Positions 11,775-23,640 of a DNA stretch of 64,000 bases are shown one piece after another. Under the pieces are notes generated by a model. That model had not been told where the DNA came from and searched no databases. It saw nothing but the letters and a program-made list of their open reading frames with translations. A program made the translations under genes and the position numbers. Numbering within the stretch: position 1 is the stretch's first letter; each line of letters starts with the position of its first letter. The stretch covers positions 16,551 through 80,550 of the forward strand of contig SJOL01003717.1 of assembly GCA_004794785.1 (NCBI GenBank). Reading direction: 5' to 3'. The stretch comes from Opisthorchis felineus (lineage: Eukaryota; Platyhelminthes; Trematoda; Opisthorchiida; Opisthorchiidae).

Positions 11775-12540
11775 CTAGGCGGGAAATGCAAATGCATTGC
11801 AATTTCTACGGAGCAAGTCGCTACATGTTCAAACCCACAACCTGGAGGACCAGGAATCTTTATTTGTCAGTCCTCTAACCACTGGCTAACATGGTATAGG
11901 AGTGCGTGTCGCGATGACACCCCAAAATAGCGCAGTGTGTCAGTGAGATGCGCAAACCATCAGAACACGGTAAGCTTCAGTCTTTTCGTGACGGTGGCTA
12001 ACTGCGCACATGTACGTTTGACGGCACGTGCTTTACTCATTTGTACGCAACAGCTGCATATCAGGAAAGCTGCCAAATCCGAGACTAGCATATTGGAATA
12101 CATGTATTCGTGGGAATGTACGCATCCGACCTGCTTAAGCAGACATGCGTGTGCTTCGTTCGCTGAGCCTGCATGCGATACTGTGTCAACCTACGTAACC
12201 CAATGTGCACATTCTATGTTTAGAGTGCATCATATTTAGTGTATCTACCGCTACTATAGCCAACAAATGATCGAGGAAAAATGTCATGTGTTTCGGTCAG
12301 GAATTAGTATAACATCTAATTTTGTTTACAAATCATTTCTTACATGCAAGCAAATTTACGTAGCAGGCATGTCTGTTTGATTCAGGACGGTTGATTTAGT
12401 TACTGACTTTCCAGCTCCGGAAGGTGAAATATTTATTGGAAGAAGTGTAGACATGGAGGAGCGATTTCACCGGCATTTGTGGCACACAAACAAACGCGGC
12501 AATTAAATAAGCCAGGGTTTATTCATTCAAGGTGAATATT
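11775..12540 (+). repeat. Repeat A, copy 1
   Basis: Strong similarity to 25,783-26,575 in the same direction. The best blocks are GGCGGGAAATGCAA, the stretch from GAGATGCGCAAACC to TTTACTCATTTGTACGCAACAG (12,031-12,052), AACCCAATGTGCACATTCTA, CTATAGCCAACAAAT, and the tail GGCACACAAACAAACGCGGCAATTA. A 100-codon open frame (11,937-12,239) has a counterpart in the second copy. However, most base differences between the two change the amino acid, so the frame shows no sign of selection for protein. The 5-prime 120 bases carry a tRNA-like promoter on the minus strand (separate entry). Confidence 0.75.
11790..11892 (-). mobile_element. tRNA-like pol III promoter of a probable SINE
   Basis: The minus strand reads GTTAGCCAGTGGTTAGAGGAC (11,890-11,870), close to a tRNA A box (TRGCNNAGTGG with TTAGAG, as in the D arm). 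About 35 bases later it reads GTGGGTTTGAAC (11,838-11,827), close to the B box GGTTCGANNCC. The spacing is that of a real tRNA. The same interval in repeat A copy 2 keeps the B-box part (GTGGGTTGGAAC) but has lost most of the A box. The clover-leaf cannot be closed convincingly, so this is a tRNA-derived element head rather than a tRNA gene. The 3-prime end of such a SINE is not defined. Confidence 0.4.
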
Positions 12541-13989
12541 TTTGATTGGTAATGCAGGTAAGTATATCTTATTGGTTATCCCTAATTCGGCCATTGTCAG
12601 ATAGATTCTTATACCAAATTTCTGCAACTCTGTTTACTAAGAAAATTCCTTTTTGATCAATCTTGCGAACCGAATTCCCCCTTCTGCGCAACGAACAACG
12701 GGTTTGGGAAATAGGCGCATTTGTCCAAATTATCACTTTTTTACGCCAGGTATGGCAGCGGCTAAAGGATGCTAAATCGAACATCAAATTCTCTAATGTA
12801 ATTGAATTCCTCGACGGAATTGGCGGTAGATTTTTGAAGACATGCAGGCAAGCGTAGCTTAATGCATCAAATGTGGACTATGTACCTGCCATCCTTATTC
12901 TAATGTTTTTAAAAATATTAGTCTCGGGTATTTTTTAAAATTTAATTTGGACCATTGAATTTAATACTCCGGCTTCTTTAGAAGCTGAGGCTAGTTGCAT
13001 TGCTGTGGAGCTTGAGAACCTGTCGACTGGTTTATCTGAGTTCGTAGGTTGCTTTTTTTCAAAAAATGCTTTCAATGATTCCTCGGATGATTTGCTTGCT
13101 TGATAAATGTTCGACGCTCTAAATGTCCTCAACGTTGAATGCATGTCATTTGGATGTCTAGTGTATTCAATGTCGCACATGCACAATTCTCAAGTTGTCA
13201 TCTGCGTTCAACAATTTCGTTTGCATCTACAATATAACGTATGAATTCCACGAATTTTTTTGACAATGGAATGGTTTTGGACCAGAGTGAACTTCCGGGT
13301 GGGTTAGCGAGTAATGCCGTGAATGTTTATGCATTCGGAATGCTGGATGATGAACAAGCTGCAATCTCTATACAAATGAAAGAAATAATTGCTAATATTT
13401 TATGTTGCAATCATTTTTCAATTGAAAGTCCGAATTTTACCAGTTTGCGAACAACAACAATAATAGGGCCTAGCAAAGTAAGGTGTGCATATATCTAGGT
13501 GGTTTTAGCGCGATTTGTTTGCATTGCAACCAAACAATTTCACGCACATGACGGGAAGGTCTGCAAAAATATATCCCAAAAATTTAGTGCTATCGCCCGA
13601 AAACAAGCATAGCATGCCATACACCTATCCGGTAACGACGTGCAAATATTATTTTGTTCACTGCCAGGAAAAGCGAATTGTTCAGTACAAATATAGCAGG
13701 AATTTTTTTGAAATCCTTGAACATTCAGTGGCGTTTTGCACATTAAATTTACTTTCGTTTTGCTCTGTGCATAATAAATTAAGTCATCATTATCCCCACT
13801 ATGAATAACATGGTATCATTGTTCAACACTGAGATACATCCAGTTACGGTGTAAGCAGAAACGACAATGAGTTATTAGTTGGATTTTACCTGATTACTCC
13901 ACCAAAATTGCACTTCTTAAGAACGGATTTCAAAGTGTAATAATTTTGTGAGAATTCCCAGAGCTAACAGTTTTGAACGTCCCTCATCC
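12541..13989. other. No recognised feature
   Basis: This follows repeat A copy 1, in the place where the D repeat follows other A copies, but I cannot align D here. Short open frames (up to 97 codons, at 13,515-13,808 plus) show no motif. Confidence 0.4.
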
Positions 13990-14055
13990 TCTTTGAAAAA
14001 CCTTAGGCAATATGGTCAAATAATCGTATTTGCAAAAAGGCAGTTCCCGGAATTT
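13990..14055 (+). repeat. Repeat E, copy 1 (short)
   Basis: TTTGAAAAACCTTAGGCAAT followed by ATGGTCAAATAATC matches TTTTTGAAAAACCTAAGGCG followed by ATATGGTAAAATAATCATG at about 28,640. Similarity continues weakly over TTCCCGGA against TTCTCGGA. Copy 2 lies downstream of A and D repeats. Here E also lies downstream of A, with D missing, so E may be the 3-prime part of the same composite repeat. Confidence 0.4.
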
Positions 14056-14070
14056 GCAATCAGATATCGG

Positions 14071-14301
14071 TCAATTTTTCACTTGTAAGACACTCTCACA
14101 GACGTTTCCAGGCAAACCGGGTATGCAGTCAAGCAAATTGTTTTCCCGTTGATCTCTGACAATGCCATACACTGCACATCCTTCCGCAGCAGCCACTGTG
14201 TCACCGGAAGCGCTCAGTCTCAAGCGAGTGGAGAGTGATGGGGTGGTGCTTGTATCTTGAATTTTTGTTTCTGATACACAGCACAAACCAATGTCAAGCA
14301 A
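14071..14301 (-). pseudogene. RTE-type LINE APE endonuclease fragment
   Basis: The minus-strand frame begins LDIGLCCVSETKIQD, then LSTRLRLSASGDTVAAAEG and LLDCIPG. This matches the N-terminal apurinic-like endonuclease of RTE-type LINEs from flatworms as I know them. There, SETRIQD carries the catalytic glutamate, RxSGDPxAAxxG follows, and a LLDWIPVNSRLCAV stretch comes next. The frame is open for 76 codons but starts at a non-ATG codon and ends in a stop at 14,071, well before the GDMN block. It is therefore a truncated relic. A complementary piece of the same domain, on the plus strand, is at 21,242-21,480. Clade assignment beyond LINE APE is uncertain. Confidence 0.7.
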
Positions 14302-17300
14302 GTCCGATATAAGAAAATGAATAGCAATCTCTGTCCTTAAAACCAGTAAACGTGTTACTTAAATTAACCTTCACTTGTGTTGCGCAAACGCCGGCCAGAA
14401 AGGCATTCACAAGCCATTTTGTCTTTTGTCACCATGTTCTGGCGTTAATAAGGGATTATTCACTACATTTTCTCATTTTCGCGGCAGGAAAATTAGGACG
14501 ATATGCTGGTCTTTTCCAAACTATCTAATTCGCAGCACATCTCGTACAAAAATGCCGGTGTTTTTAGTTACGCAACCGGGGTATATCCATCAGAGTAAAC
14601 AGATCAAATCCTGTCGTCATGCAAGAGTTAAAATCTGCGTTCCTAATACAAGAAACCTTAGGTGATATGTTGCATGTAGATAAACTTGTTGCTCCAGACA
14701 TAAATTTGGCCGATTTGCAGTTCTTTGTCTGATACGCATTCTAGGCCTCACTAGTAGCGGAGTAAATGACAATATAAGCATTGGTTTTACTGTCCATCTG
14801 GGATAATTCATATTGTCTTCATTGAAGAATGCAGTTGATCAAATATCTAGCCACTTATAAGCTCCAGAGTGCACGTCAACTTATGGGCTAGTAATAACCG
14901 AAATATGAAATTATTGGCAAACACCTTGCACATAAGCCGTCGTTCATATTCGCACGTATAAAAATAACTTCAGACAGTAAGTTAATCTATTGAACGCCGT
15001 CCGCACGCGCAATCTCCACGTCAGATGTTTGCACAGATTTACTATAATGATTCAAGCAGTTTTGTATGGGTTCGTCGTTTGAGATTTGCTAGCGCTCGCA
15101 AAACACTTCGAGATAAATTCTCTCTAGCTCGGGTATCCTTTCAGGCATTGATATCGATTCACTTCCAGCTGTGGGAGTTTAAATGGTTTCTGTCTAAGTA
15201 ACTCCACTACCCAACTGACTATCACTGCCGGTTAGGAATAATGAGCTATTAAAACGCTTTTACGATACCTAGGAATGTGCCAAGAAAATTTACTAAGCCA
15301 TGCTCCTCTCGGGAGTGATTCGGAACTGTCCACGAATAAACAAATCATGAAACATGTAACTGTTAAACCAAGTGAATAGCCATTAAAAGAACGGTGGATG
15401 GTAAAGGAAAGTTAAGTTGTTCGTTATGATCTAAGCTCACTTTCTGCTAACGGCGGTTGCGGTGTGTTCGAATTGAGACAAAAAAGGGTTCAATAGGATA
15501 TAAATTACTGCATATTCTAAATAACTGATATGAAGTACGTCCCTATTCCCGCTAGCTGTCATGGTGCAAATGAACATAAAACGTATTTGCCAGTGTCAGT
15601 TTGCCCATTCGTAGCGATGTCCCTGGAAAATTTACCGGGTGTTTAGGAACCGCTTTCTTAGAAAATAAAGAGTGGAAGTAGCTGAATTGCACGTTCTCAT
15701 GCCACAAAATCCATGCAAAACACAAATATGGAATTGGTTCACAAATACATTAAACAGTTTGTTTTTGGTCTGCCATCAACCTAACACAAACGATTAATGC
15801 GAAAAAAGGACAACTATAATGTGTGTGTTTCATCACGCTCGCTAGTTCCAACCAGCGGAATAAGCCACACATTAGTTCTATTGAGCTATGGTAAAGTCCA
15901 ATGGGAGACAGCCACTAGGTGCTCTTCAGCTAGTTTTCGCATGCTTTGTTGTTAGTGGAAATCTTGGAGAGATTAGTTTTTTAACGCTTGTGCCTCACTT
16001 CTACCGTTTGTGCCATGGAACATTGCACTCATTTCGTAGCGCCTAGCGTCATATGCACTCAGTGGCATTTTCCAAATCATCATTCGTCATCGCACTGAAT
16101 GAACATTCTTCTGTTTACCCAGGGAATTCAATCAAATGCTATCCTCAAAATTCCATGTCATGGCGCATTAGTGCTTAGCAGCTGACAAGAAAACTTAAGG
16201 ACACGGATTTCCTAATTTAATGTGTTCAGGAAATATGGCACACTGTACATAGTTTGACAGAAGTGCCAATGCAAACATGTGTTGGCTTCAGCTGAAATGC
16301 AGGCATAATGAATCCATCATATTTGCCATGCTGTTTAAAAACATTTATGCCCATCTACTCTTTGCGACTGTTATTCTTTTACCGGATAGACGAATATCCG
16401 ATACCTCTGAAGTACATCTGATTTCTTAGTATGCCCAATTGACCTCTCACTCTATTTCAATTGTTTCAAAGTGAGGTATTTTCCCAACTACTAAAACAAT
16501 AAATGTATTTGTGTATTTGGATCTGGCTGCATAATGTCAGACATGCAATTATCAGATATAGCTAACAAGATAGGAGCTGTGTCATGCGAAATTTCACTGC
16601 CAAAGTGTCAACGAATGCGACGTGCCTTAAGCTAAGTAAGCTGTGGGATACAGAAGAGACAAGATCGACTACACTGCCCTTAAAGTAGACAAAGCCCGAT
16701 TAGCTCTTCCGATTGTCTATGAAGTTGCAAATCAACTTGTCTGCCACAATTAACATCTTGGTAACGAACCGAAGTTGACTAAGTTTTTAGGACCAAATGG
16801 CCTTCAGTGGACACCTAACCAAAAGAATATTTATCTGCTGTTTCGTGAAAATACGGAAAGATGACGTATGCGTTTTCTGAGCTTTTAAATGACTGGTTTT
16901 TTCAAATCCCCCACCGCTTGGGAAGCGCACAAACTTTGGCTGTTCCGTTGAGCACCACCTCTGGATTTTGGGTTGCCCGTCTTGCTCCGAATTGGTGGAA
17001 AATCTATTAACGGTAAGCCCGAAACTCCTTGGGTGCGGGAAATAAATTCATTGTGCCACAAATGCACAATCAGCGTTGGGAAATCTGCAATAATTTGAAG
17101 TTTCAATGACCAAAGGACTACCTTGTCATAGTGGATATTTATAGATATTATTTAGTTTACCAGAGGAATGTGTCAAACGGCGTGTAGACCACTGAGAGGT
17201 TTTTGGTGTTCGGGAGGGAAATATGCAGATAATTTCGTGCAAGCTGTGGTTTTGGACCCGTAAACTTATTAGAAATTTTGGCAGACCAACATTGGCGAGC

Positions 17301-17659
17301 CCACATTAATTATCGGATGAAATGTATAGTGTTTAACCAGTAAGTAAAATAGGCCTGATGAACAAACTCGTCAAGTAACGTTACACAACTTTCGGCATGT
17401 AAAAAGGTCTTGTCGATTTCAGGGTTATTCGGCCGGTTTGCACGCAAATGTGTGAAAACAAGTGTTCTAAGATCACGATCAAACAAACTACGATTTCCAA
17501 GGAGGCACTGATTTATGCTACATCAACATTCACTATTCTGGCATCGGTTTTTCGCACAAACGGGAGTATAAACACATAAGTGTGCAAGAATAACGGACAC
17601 AAATCTGCAGTCCTTTATTGTGTTTTAAATTCTAATTCCTATTTGTAAGTAGCGTGTTT
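14302..17659. other. No recognised feature
   Basis: About 3.3 kb with only short frames (for example 16,885-17,106 minus) and no repeat partner I could find. It is read as non-coding. Confidence 0.45.
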
Positions 17660-18640
17660 AGTAAAGCGTCCTAATATGAAATATGGGTGCAGGTGTTATT
17701 GTTCATAGCAAGTGGTTGCTACCATAAAATGACGTTCAAATAAACTTGATGAACACTGCGGTTTTATAGAACAGCGACCGACGGATTGTGGCTATTCAGC
17801 TCATGACTCCAGCAATATAGGATTATGATTCGATACCATCTAGCCCGTTTTAGTTACAAGCTGGCTTAATACTTAACAAAACAAAACAAAAGATTGAGCC
17901 AACCCTAATTTGCAGTTGTAGACCACAGTGATTTTGGCGCGATTACAGGTACAACATATTAAAGTACGTTATTACGCAAGAAGCATTCTCAGCATGTTTC
18001 GCAATTCCGCCGCATGTGGCGCGCAAATTTATGGGTCTGTGGAAGTATGTACGTATATCTTAAGTATGGTGGGTTGTCCCACCATAACTTGGTCCAAAAA
18101 AGCGGGAAAATCTATCCCTCTTTATAGAAGTTGCTTGCGCACTTGATGTCAGCATTCGTCGAAAATGCTTCTTATGAGAATAAACCCAGCAATAATGTGA
18201 GCAGTGCACCAAAAATAGATATTATGTTATGGATAACAATGCAAACATCAAGCAAACAAAAATATTTTACCGTCTGCCCATTGAAAATTGTGAAATGGGA
18301 AAAACAAAAGGTTTTGCATCGGTGACTGCTCGTCACACATTCCTCGTGTTCATTCAGGATGTTGCTAACGTGCCTGGGCAAGTTGCGAATATATGATAGT
18401 TCAGGAGGCGTCAAAACTCATTTCACAATATGGGAGGATATATTTGGAATTGACCCTAAAGTACACTGCTTATGTGTCGTATATAACCAAAGACTCCGTA
18501 CCTTTTCACCATGACCAATTTTGCAAAATGTCCGAAATCCCTTTCGGATTTTGCATTGCACATTGTTGCGTTATAGATTTTACGGCGTCCATAAAACAGA
18601 GCTGTGGGACCAACAAGTAACTGCTGGAAAGTAATCTACT
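17660..18640 (+). repeat. Repeat D, copy 1
   Basis: Aligned by eye with 22,800-23,640 and 27,200-28,260, all in the same direction. Landmarks are ATATGGGTGCAGGTG and GGTTTTATAGAACAGCGACC (shared with copy 3), TTACGCAAGA (shared with copy 2), AATTCCGCCGCATGTGG (18,003), AATAATGTGAGCAGTG, AAACAAAAGGTTTTGCAT, ATGATAGTTCAGGAGG and CAAAGACTCCGTA. Copies 1 and 2 are 4,838 bases apart at the AATTCCGCCGCA mark. None of the open frames is shared intact by all three copies, so I see no protein. The family is unclassified. Confidence 0.75.
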
Positions 18641-21241
18641 GCGGTAGCGCAAATTGGATTAAAAAAATACATCGTATGATGCCCAGTGTGCAAGACAAAA
18701 GAGGGCAAATCATAAATCAGTAACTTAAAGTAAAAATTGTAACATGATTAGAAGGAGTGGCAAAACAATCAAAAATCCCAATTTACACGGCAATATCTTT
18801 GACAAGATCTTAGCAGTCCCTCTTTCCACTCAAAACTTGAGCAAAATGCAATTAACTATAGTTCATGTGTATTAATCAGGAATCTACTGGGCGCCTGATT
18901 CTGTCATATAATATGCAATTGCTCACCCAAAACCTAAGGAATTTACGTGTTTGATTATGGTTGCCTCTGATTATTTGTTGTTTCCCCGACACTATGTTTT
19001 TCTAGATTGTTGCACAAACAATCCTCGATTCCCCGTGATGAATACTTTATTGCTAAATGAAAACTCATTTCACTGGGATCGGGTCTCAGCATACAGATTC
19101 ATTCAGGAACATATATGCTTGCAACTCTTCCATACTCGAAACTTCGGGAAAATAACTTTGTAATGTTATTATCTCAGGAACCATTTATTATGCATTACTG
19201 TAACATTTTCCGCTGTTTGTTACACGCTTTGTTTGCTGCCAGGTCAGCTAAACATTACCCCACAACCCAAGGGCATAGATTTATTCGAATTTTCGGTCAG
19301 TTTGCTTTGTAATGGAAGACTCTGACACATTCATTACATGGAGTATAAGATGCGGTAGAGATACGAGTTCTACCGGTGACCATGAGGTTCGCTGGAAATG
19401 TGTACCTTATTATGCTGAATACCCAAATTTACTTCCGAAGTTTGTTCACCGGGCTTGTAAGTACATGAATTCGGAAGACGGGCACAACACATTCAGCGCG
19501 TGACGTTTGAACTTTCGCTTAAATTTACCGCTTATATAATGTGCTCGTCTGGTACCCTATCAGGCTTGTTGATTTGGAACGTGACCGCGTACAACCTGGT
19601 CACAATCCGGTTCTCGAAAGGTTTGTATAAATGCGAAACGTCCACCACGGAAGCACTTAAACATGGCAAATTTCACATGGTTGATGGCTGATTTTGTCGT
19701 CAGCAAATCAACTATCAGTTATATTAAAAACTCATGAATGATCAAGTGTCCATTCGAACACTCAGGGTCCCGGATATTACCTAGAATATTCCTATGCGTA
19801 ATGGTTTCGGCTACCTCAGAATTACGTTTGCACGCTAAATTCACGTAATGAAACAATTTCATTATGGAAACCGACGACCGCTAATTTTTTCTTATCAAGT
19901 TTCTTTTTACAGTAAAAGCTTCAATACGCTGTTTAGTTGTGGAGCAGCATGTTTTACGTTTCCTTGTCCTCTAACACAACGCTAACCAACTACGAACACT
20001 CCAGGGAGTTTTGCCAAGAACTGTGAATTCCTGTTTTGTTCCGATGCAGAAATCGAAAAACATTGGTGTGCGGTATTTCGAAGTCATAATTACCTTATAT
20101 CGCTCCATGCAAATGGGAATAACTGGCTTCACCGGAAGATATGCTCATTGAAGATTTGCCCTCGGAAGCATCTTAGTCGAGACATTGCACTGTCTATTTT
20201 TCATAGTTTTGCATCGTTTGCGGAAGCCACGCAAGTCTCTTGTAGAGAATATCTTAACTATTGGACATTTTTTCATAGTTTCTTTCTGGATCATTCGCTT
20301 AACGCTTCAGTCATCAGAGAATACAAGCCACAGTATTTCATACTCGTAAATGCTCAAGAAGCGAATGCCTAACGTCAGTAGGAAAATGGATTTTGATCTT
20401 CTCTTTCGTAAATTTAATATAGCGAAATTTATAAGACTCATGAAAAAATTGTCCCCTATGTCAGTGTATTTTGAGTATTTTCGGCCAGCGCAACTGCTGA
20501 TAAGCAAGAAATTTAGTGCAACCGATTCAGTTACAAATGTTGGCTTGCGTTGCGAAGGATATTACCGCCACTTTGTGTTCGGATCCAAATTGCACGATAC
20601 TGCACGTTGTCTTTTTTCAAGTGAATAGAGACAAAAGAAAATTCACGCGATCTCCGTGGCCAGCTTTCGCGTGGCCATACAACCTAGATACATATTCGGT
20701 GCTCTCATGACTCGACCCTAAGTTTGTTAGTTGTCCTGATCACGGATCACTGCTGATTGCTGTGTTTGGTTTGGTTCCGTTTTGGTCGGAAAACGTAGAC
20801 GCGTGGGAATAACAGCTGTGCGTTCTGCAAAAACGAGAGGACATCATTCATTTTTGTCGGAAATATTCCTGGAAATTCCGCATACTCAATGCTGAATACT
20901 AAATCCATAAGGAGACAGAGGTATAAATGTAAACTTTGAAATAAGCAGTCAGTGAAAAGTTAATCCGGTGATACCGACGGTATTGCTTGTGTTATCTAAG
21001 GTGTGGGGTTTGCACTCAGCCCCAAAGCTGAAAGCATCTTACTGAAATCAATACCAGAAAACAGTCGCCTCTGCACTATGCGGTTGCCGGGTTTAGTTAA
21101 GATTAACGCACATTAATGCGGTAATCAGTGTTTGTTTGTCGAATCAGCATACCCGCAACACACATCGGTTCTGAGATTGACAAGAACGAGTTTTAGCACG
21201 ATCAATCATGACCGGTTCAGTCGACAAGAAGGACGGACATA
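18641..21241. other. Flank of repeat D; otherwise unassigned
   Basis: The first few hundred bases keep patchy similarity to sequence downstream of D copy 2. One example is TTGAGCAAAATGCAATTA near 18,840 against TTGGGCAAAATAGAATTA near 24,250. The rest holds short frames without motifs. Confidence 0.35.
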
Positions 21242-21480
21242 ACAATCCTGGGGGGTGATATGAATGATCAAGTTGAACGACTAATTCCGGAGGAAGCACA
21301 TTTAGCTGTTAGATTTGCAGTCGATGCTAAGCGTACGGATAATCGGGAGTGGCTTCTTTAGTTGTGCGCACCTGATTGTTTGTCCATTGCCAGTACGAAC
21401 ACCCAACACAAACGCTCACATCGAGTTACTTGGAGGCCACCTACAATAGAATACTCGTGTACCACATGGCTAACAGTTCC
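21242..21480 (+). pseudogene. RTE-type LINE APE endonuclease fragment, GDMN part
   Basis: Frame 2 reads TILGGDMNDQVERL, then PEEAHLAVRFAVDAKRTDN, REWLL, a stop (TAG, 21,359), then LCAPDCLSIASTNTQHKR and RVTWRPPT. The block order matches the middle of the LINE APE endonuclease: GDxN holds metal and substrate contacts, and RTDNGxxLLxLC, STNxxHKRxHxVTWRPPT follow. After WRPPT the expected QIDHI block is not readable. The fragment therefore covers about 80 codons with one stop and has no start. It is complementary in coverage to 14,071-14,301, but it lies on the other strand and is more than 6 kb away, so it is a separate copy. Repeat A copy 3 starts about 45 bases downstream. Confidence 0.8.
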
Positions 21481-21524
21481 CCGGCGATTGCCACGAAATA
21501 TGCCGGATTCCTCCCTGCAGTGGT

Positions 21525-21700
21525 GCCGGAGAGCTTGGTTTACTCATTTCTAAGTGTCATTTTCTTGCAGTAAATGCCTCCAATCCAAAACGAGCCTTTG
21601 AAATGCCTGCACGTGCGTGAACGTACGCACCTGAACTACATAAACATGTGCCAGTGATTTCGTTTGCTGGGCCTGCCCTGACATCGCACCGTTAATCGAA
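21525..21700 (+). repeat. Repeat A, copy 3 (partial)
   Basis: TTTACTCATTT at 21,539, then ACGTACGCACCTGAACTAC followed by TTTCGTTTGCTG, match repeat A copy 2 (26,041-26,180) in order and direction. The offset from copy 2 at TTTACTCAT is 4,503 bases, close to the 4,521 bases separating D copies 2 and 3. A tail-like match to the A repeat (CACTAACAA, GGGCAATTAGATAA at 22,733-22,760) sits directly before D copy 2. Confidence 0.6.
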
Positions 21701-22799
21701 ATATTTAGACGTATCCGAAGAGATCATTGCGACCCACAAAACCGTACAGCCATTGCATCAAGGACCACTTAGGTTGCGGAGCCTCACTTTACATTATGAC
21801 ATCTACTTTCATGCTTCCAAAACTGTTAGCTACACAAACGTGGAAAATTGAGTGTTGATGTTTAATTTTCATCAGTATTATGTAAACACTGCTGAAAACC
21901 TTCAGATTTAATAGTTTCTTTAAATATTCGAAATTGTTAAACCCACATCCGATCCAACTTAGCAATTGCTAGTTTGAACGCGCACATGGAAAAATGTGGG
22001 GCGTTAAACCTGCTTTCAAAGTTCGATAGAAATTCAGCAAAAAATGAAACATGAGCCACAGCATTCCTTATTATGGTCATATAGTACTTTCTTAGCTTAC
22101 TAAAATGCATATCATCATCAGGTGCGGTGTTCTCCGGTGGGGCTCTGTAGGGATTACATGCATAAGTCTTGAATGGATTCCTTCAATGACTATAATTAGC
22201 GGATGTGGTAATAACATTCCGCAATCATAAGTTGCCCGCTAAATGAGTGGAACAGAAATTTTATTGAAATTCAATCAAATGCAAGGATTCCGGTATGCAT
22301 AAAGCTGATAAACTGAACGTGTTCGAATTGCTCCGCATACTCACCAGTTTATGTCCTGTACTGCCCAAAGCTCTGTGATGTTTCCTAGCCCGCCATCCAA
22401 GAGGCTGCACATTGCTGCAACACGTGTCTTGTTTGTAGGGAGGTGGTTGGTCGGATGCAAGCACGGACTATTTACAGTGGATACCGTGTTAACCTGAGTA
22501 AGCAACTGTATACAAATTATATTTAGAGGGCGCGGCGTTCAGTGTATCTGCCGGTACGACACGCCATGGAATCAAAATTACATCAGGGTTTTCTAACATA
22601 ATTGGGACCTTAGATTTAGAAGTTAGTCAGATTGGTCGGTCCATTTCGTTGGGCACTGTTCAGCTCTCGCAGATCAAAACTGTAGTGGTGCACGCTCAAA
22701 CAGCGAAGAACAGTTTAGCTTGCCTTTTTCGTTCACTAACAATCGGGCAATTAGATAAAAAAGGGCAAAGTGAATTTCTGATAAAAAATTAAAAGTTTA
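21701..22799. other. Unassigned, with an A-repeat tail at its end
   Basis: Mostly featureless. The segment 22,733-22,760 matches the 3-prime tail of repeat A. A minus-strand frame at 22,464-22,261 has no recognised motif. Confidence 0.35.
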
Positions 22800-23640
22800 T
22801 GGTATGGAATTACGCAAGACACATCCTCAAAGTTTTTCGTAATTCCGCCGCAGGTGGCGCCGCCGTATATACGTTTATCTTAACTGTTGTGAGTTTTTCC
22901 ACGGTATCTGCGTCCCAAAACAAGCGGCAAAATGTATCACTTGGTGTATATTTCACTTGCGTATGTAATGTTTGAATTCGTAGAGCGTGCGTCGTATGAG
23001 ACTAAACCCGGGTATCACACCCGCAATAATGTGAGCAGTGGGCCAAAATATGGATGGTGCGTTATGAATAAGGTTAGAAATATCATCCAACGAAAAATAA
23101 CTTACTTTCTGCTCATTGAAATTTGTGAAGTGGCAAAAACAAAAGGTTTTGCATGGGTGAATGCTCGTCATATAGTTCTCGTGTTAACTCTGGATGTTGA
23201 TAACGAGCGCACGCCAGTTGCAAATATTTGATAGTTCAGGAGGTATCCCAACTACACTAGTACTCGGCGCTTAAGCACACTGCACTTTTATCGTACACAA
23301 CCAAAGACCCGTATATTGTGATCATCAATCGTGTAAACCACTTTTGCAAGAAGTTCGAAATCCCTTTCAATTCCAAAGCCCGCAAGTGCAATCTGTTGTG
23401 TTAGAGATTTTTGGGCGTGCGTAAAACTGGTCGGCGTCCAGCGACAAGAAATAGTTGGAACGTAAACTACAGCAGTAGCGCCAGGGGCATGAAAAATTGT
23501 AACAGGCAATGCCCAGAATGCAAATATATTGGTGACTATGAGCCTAAATGTTAGGAAGTCATGGAGAAATGGCACAAAAACACACGGCAAAACACAACCA
23601 TTTACCTTGTGGAATCAAGCAGTAAATAACGAAAAAAGAA
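22800..23640 (+). repeat. Repeat D, copy 2
   Basis: Shares with the other D copies TTTCGTAATTCCGCCGCA (22,836), CGCAATAATGTGAGCAGTG, AAACAAAAGGTTTTGCATGG, TATTTGATAGTTCAGGAGG and the stretch CGTACACAACCAAAGAC. Near its end, CATTTACCTTGTGGAATC followed by AAGCAGTAAATAACG matches copy 3 (28,170-28,200). A 99-codon frame (22,932-23,231) is not conserved as protein in the other copies. Confidence 0.75.

Noticed and set aside
22100..22140. ATCATCAGGTGCGG, resembling the ribozyme region read on the minus strand
   Set aside because: There is no GAAA box and no stem II partner at the required distance.
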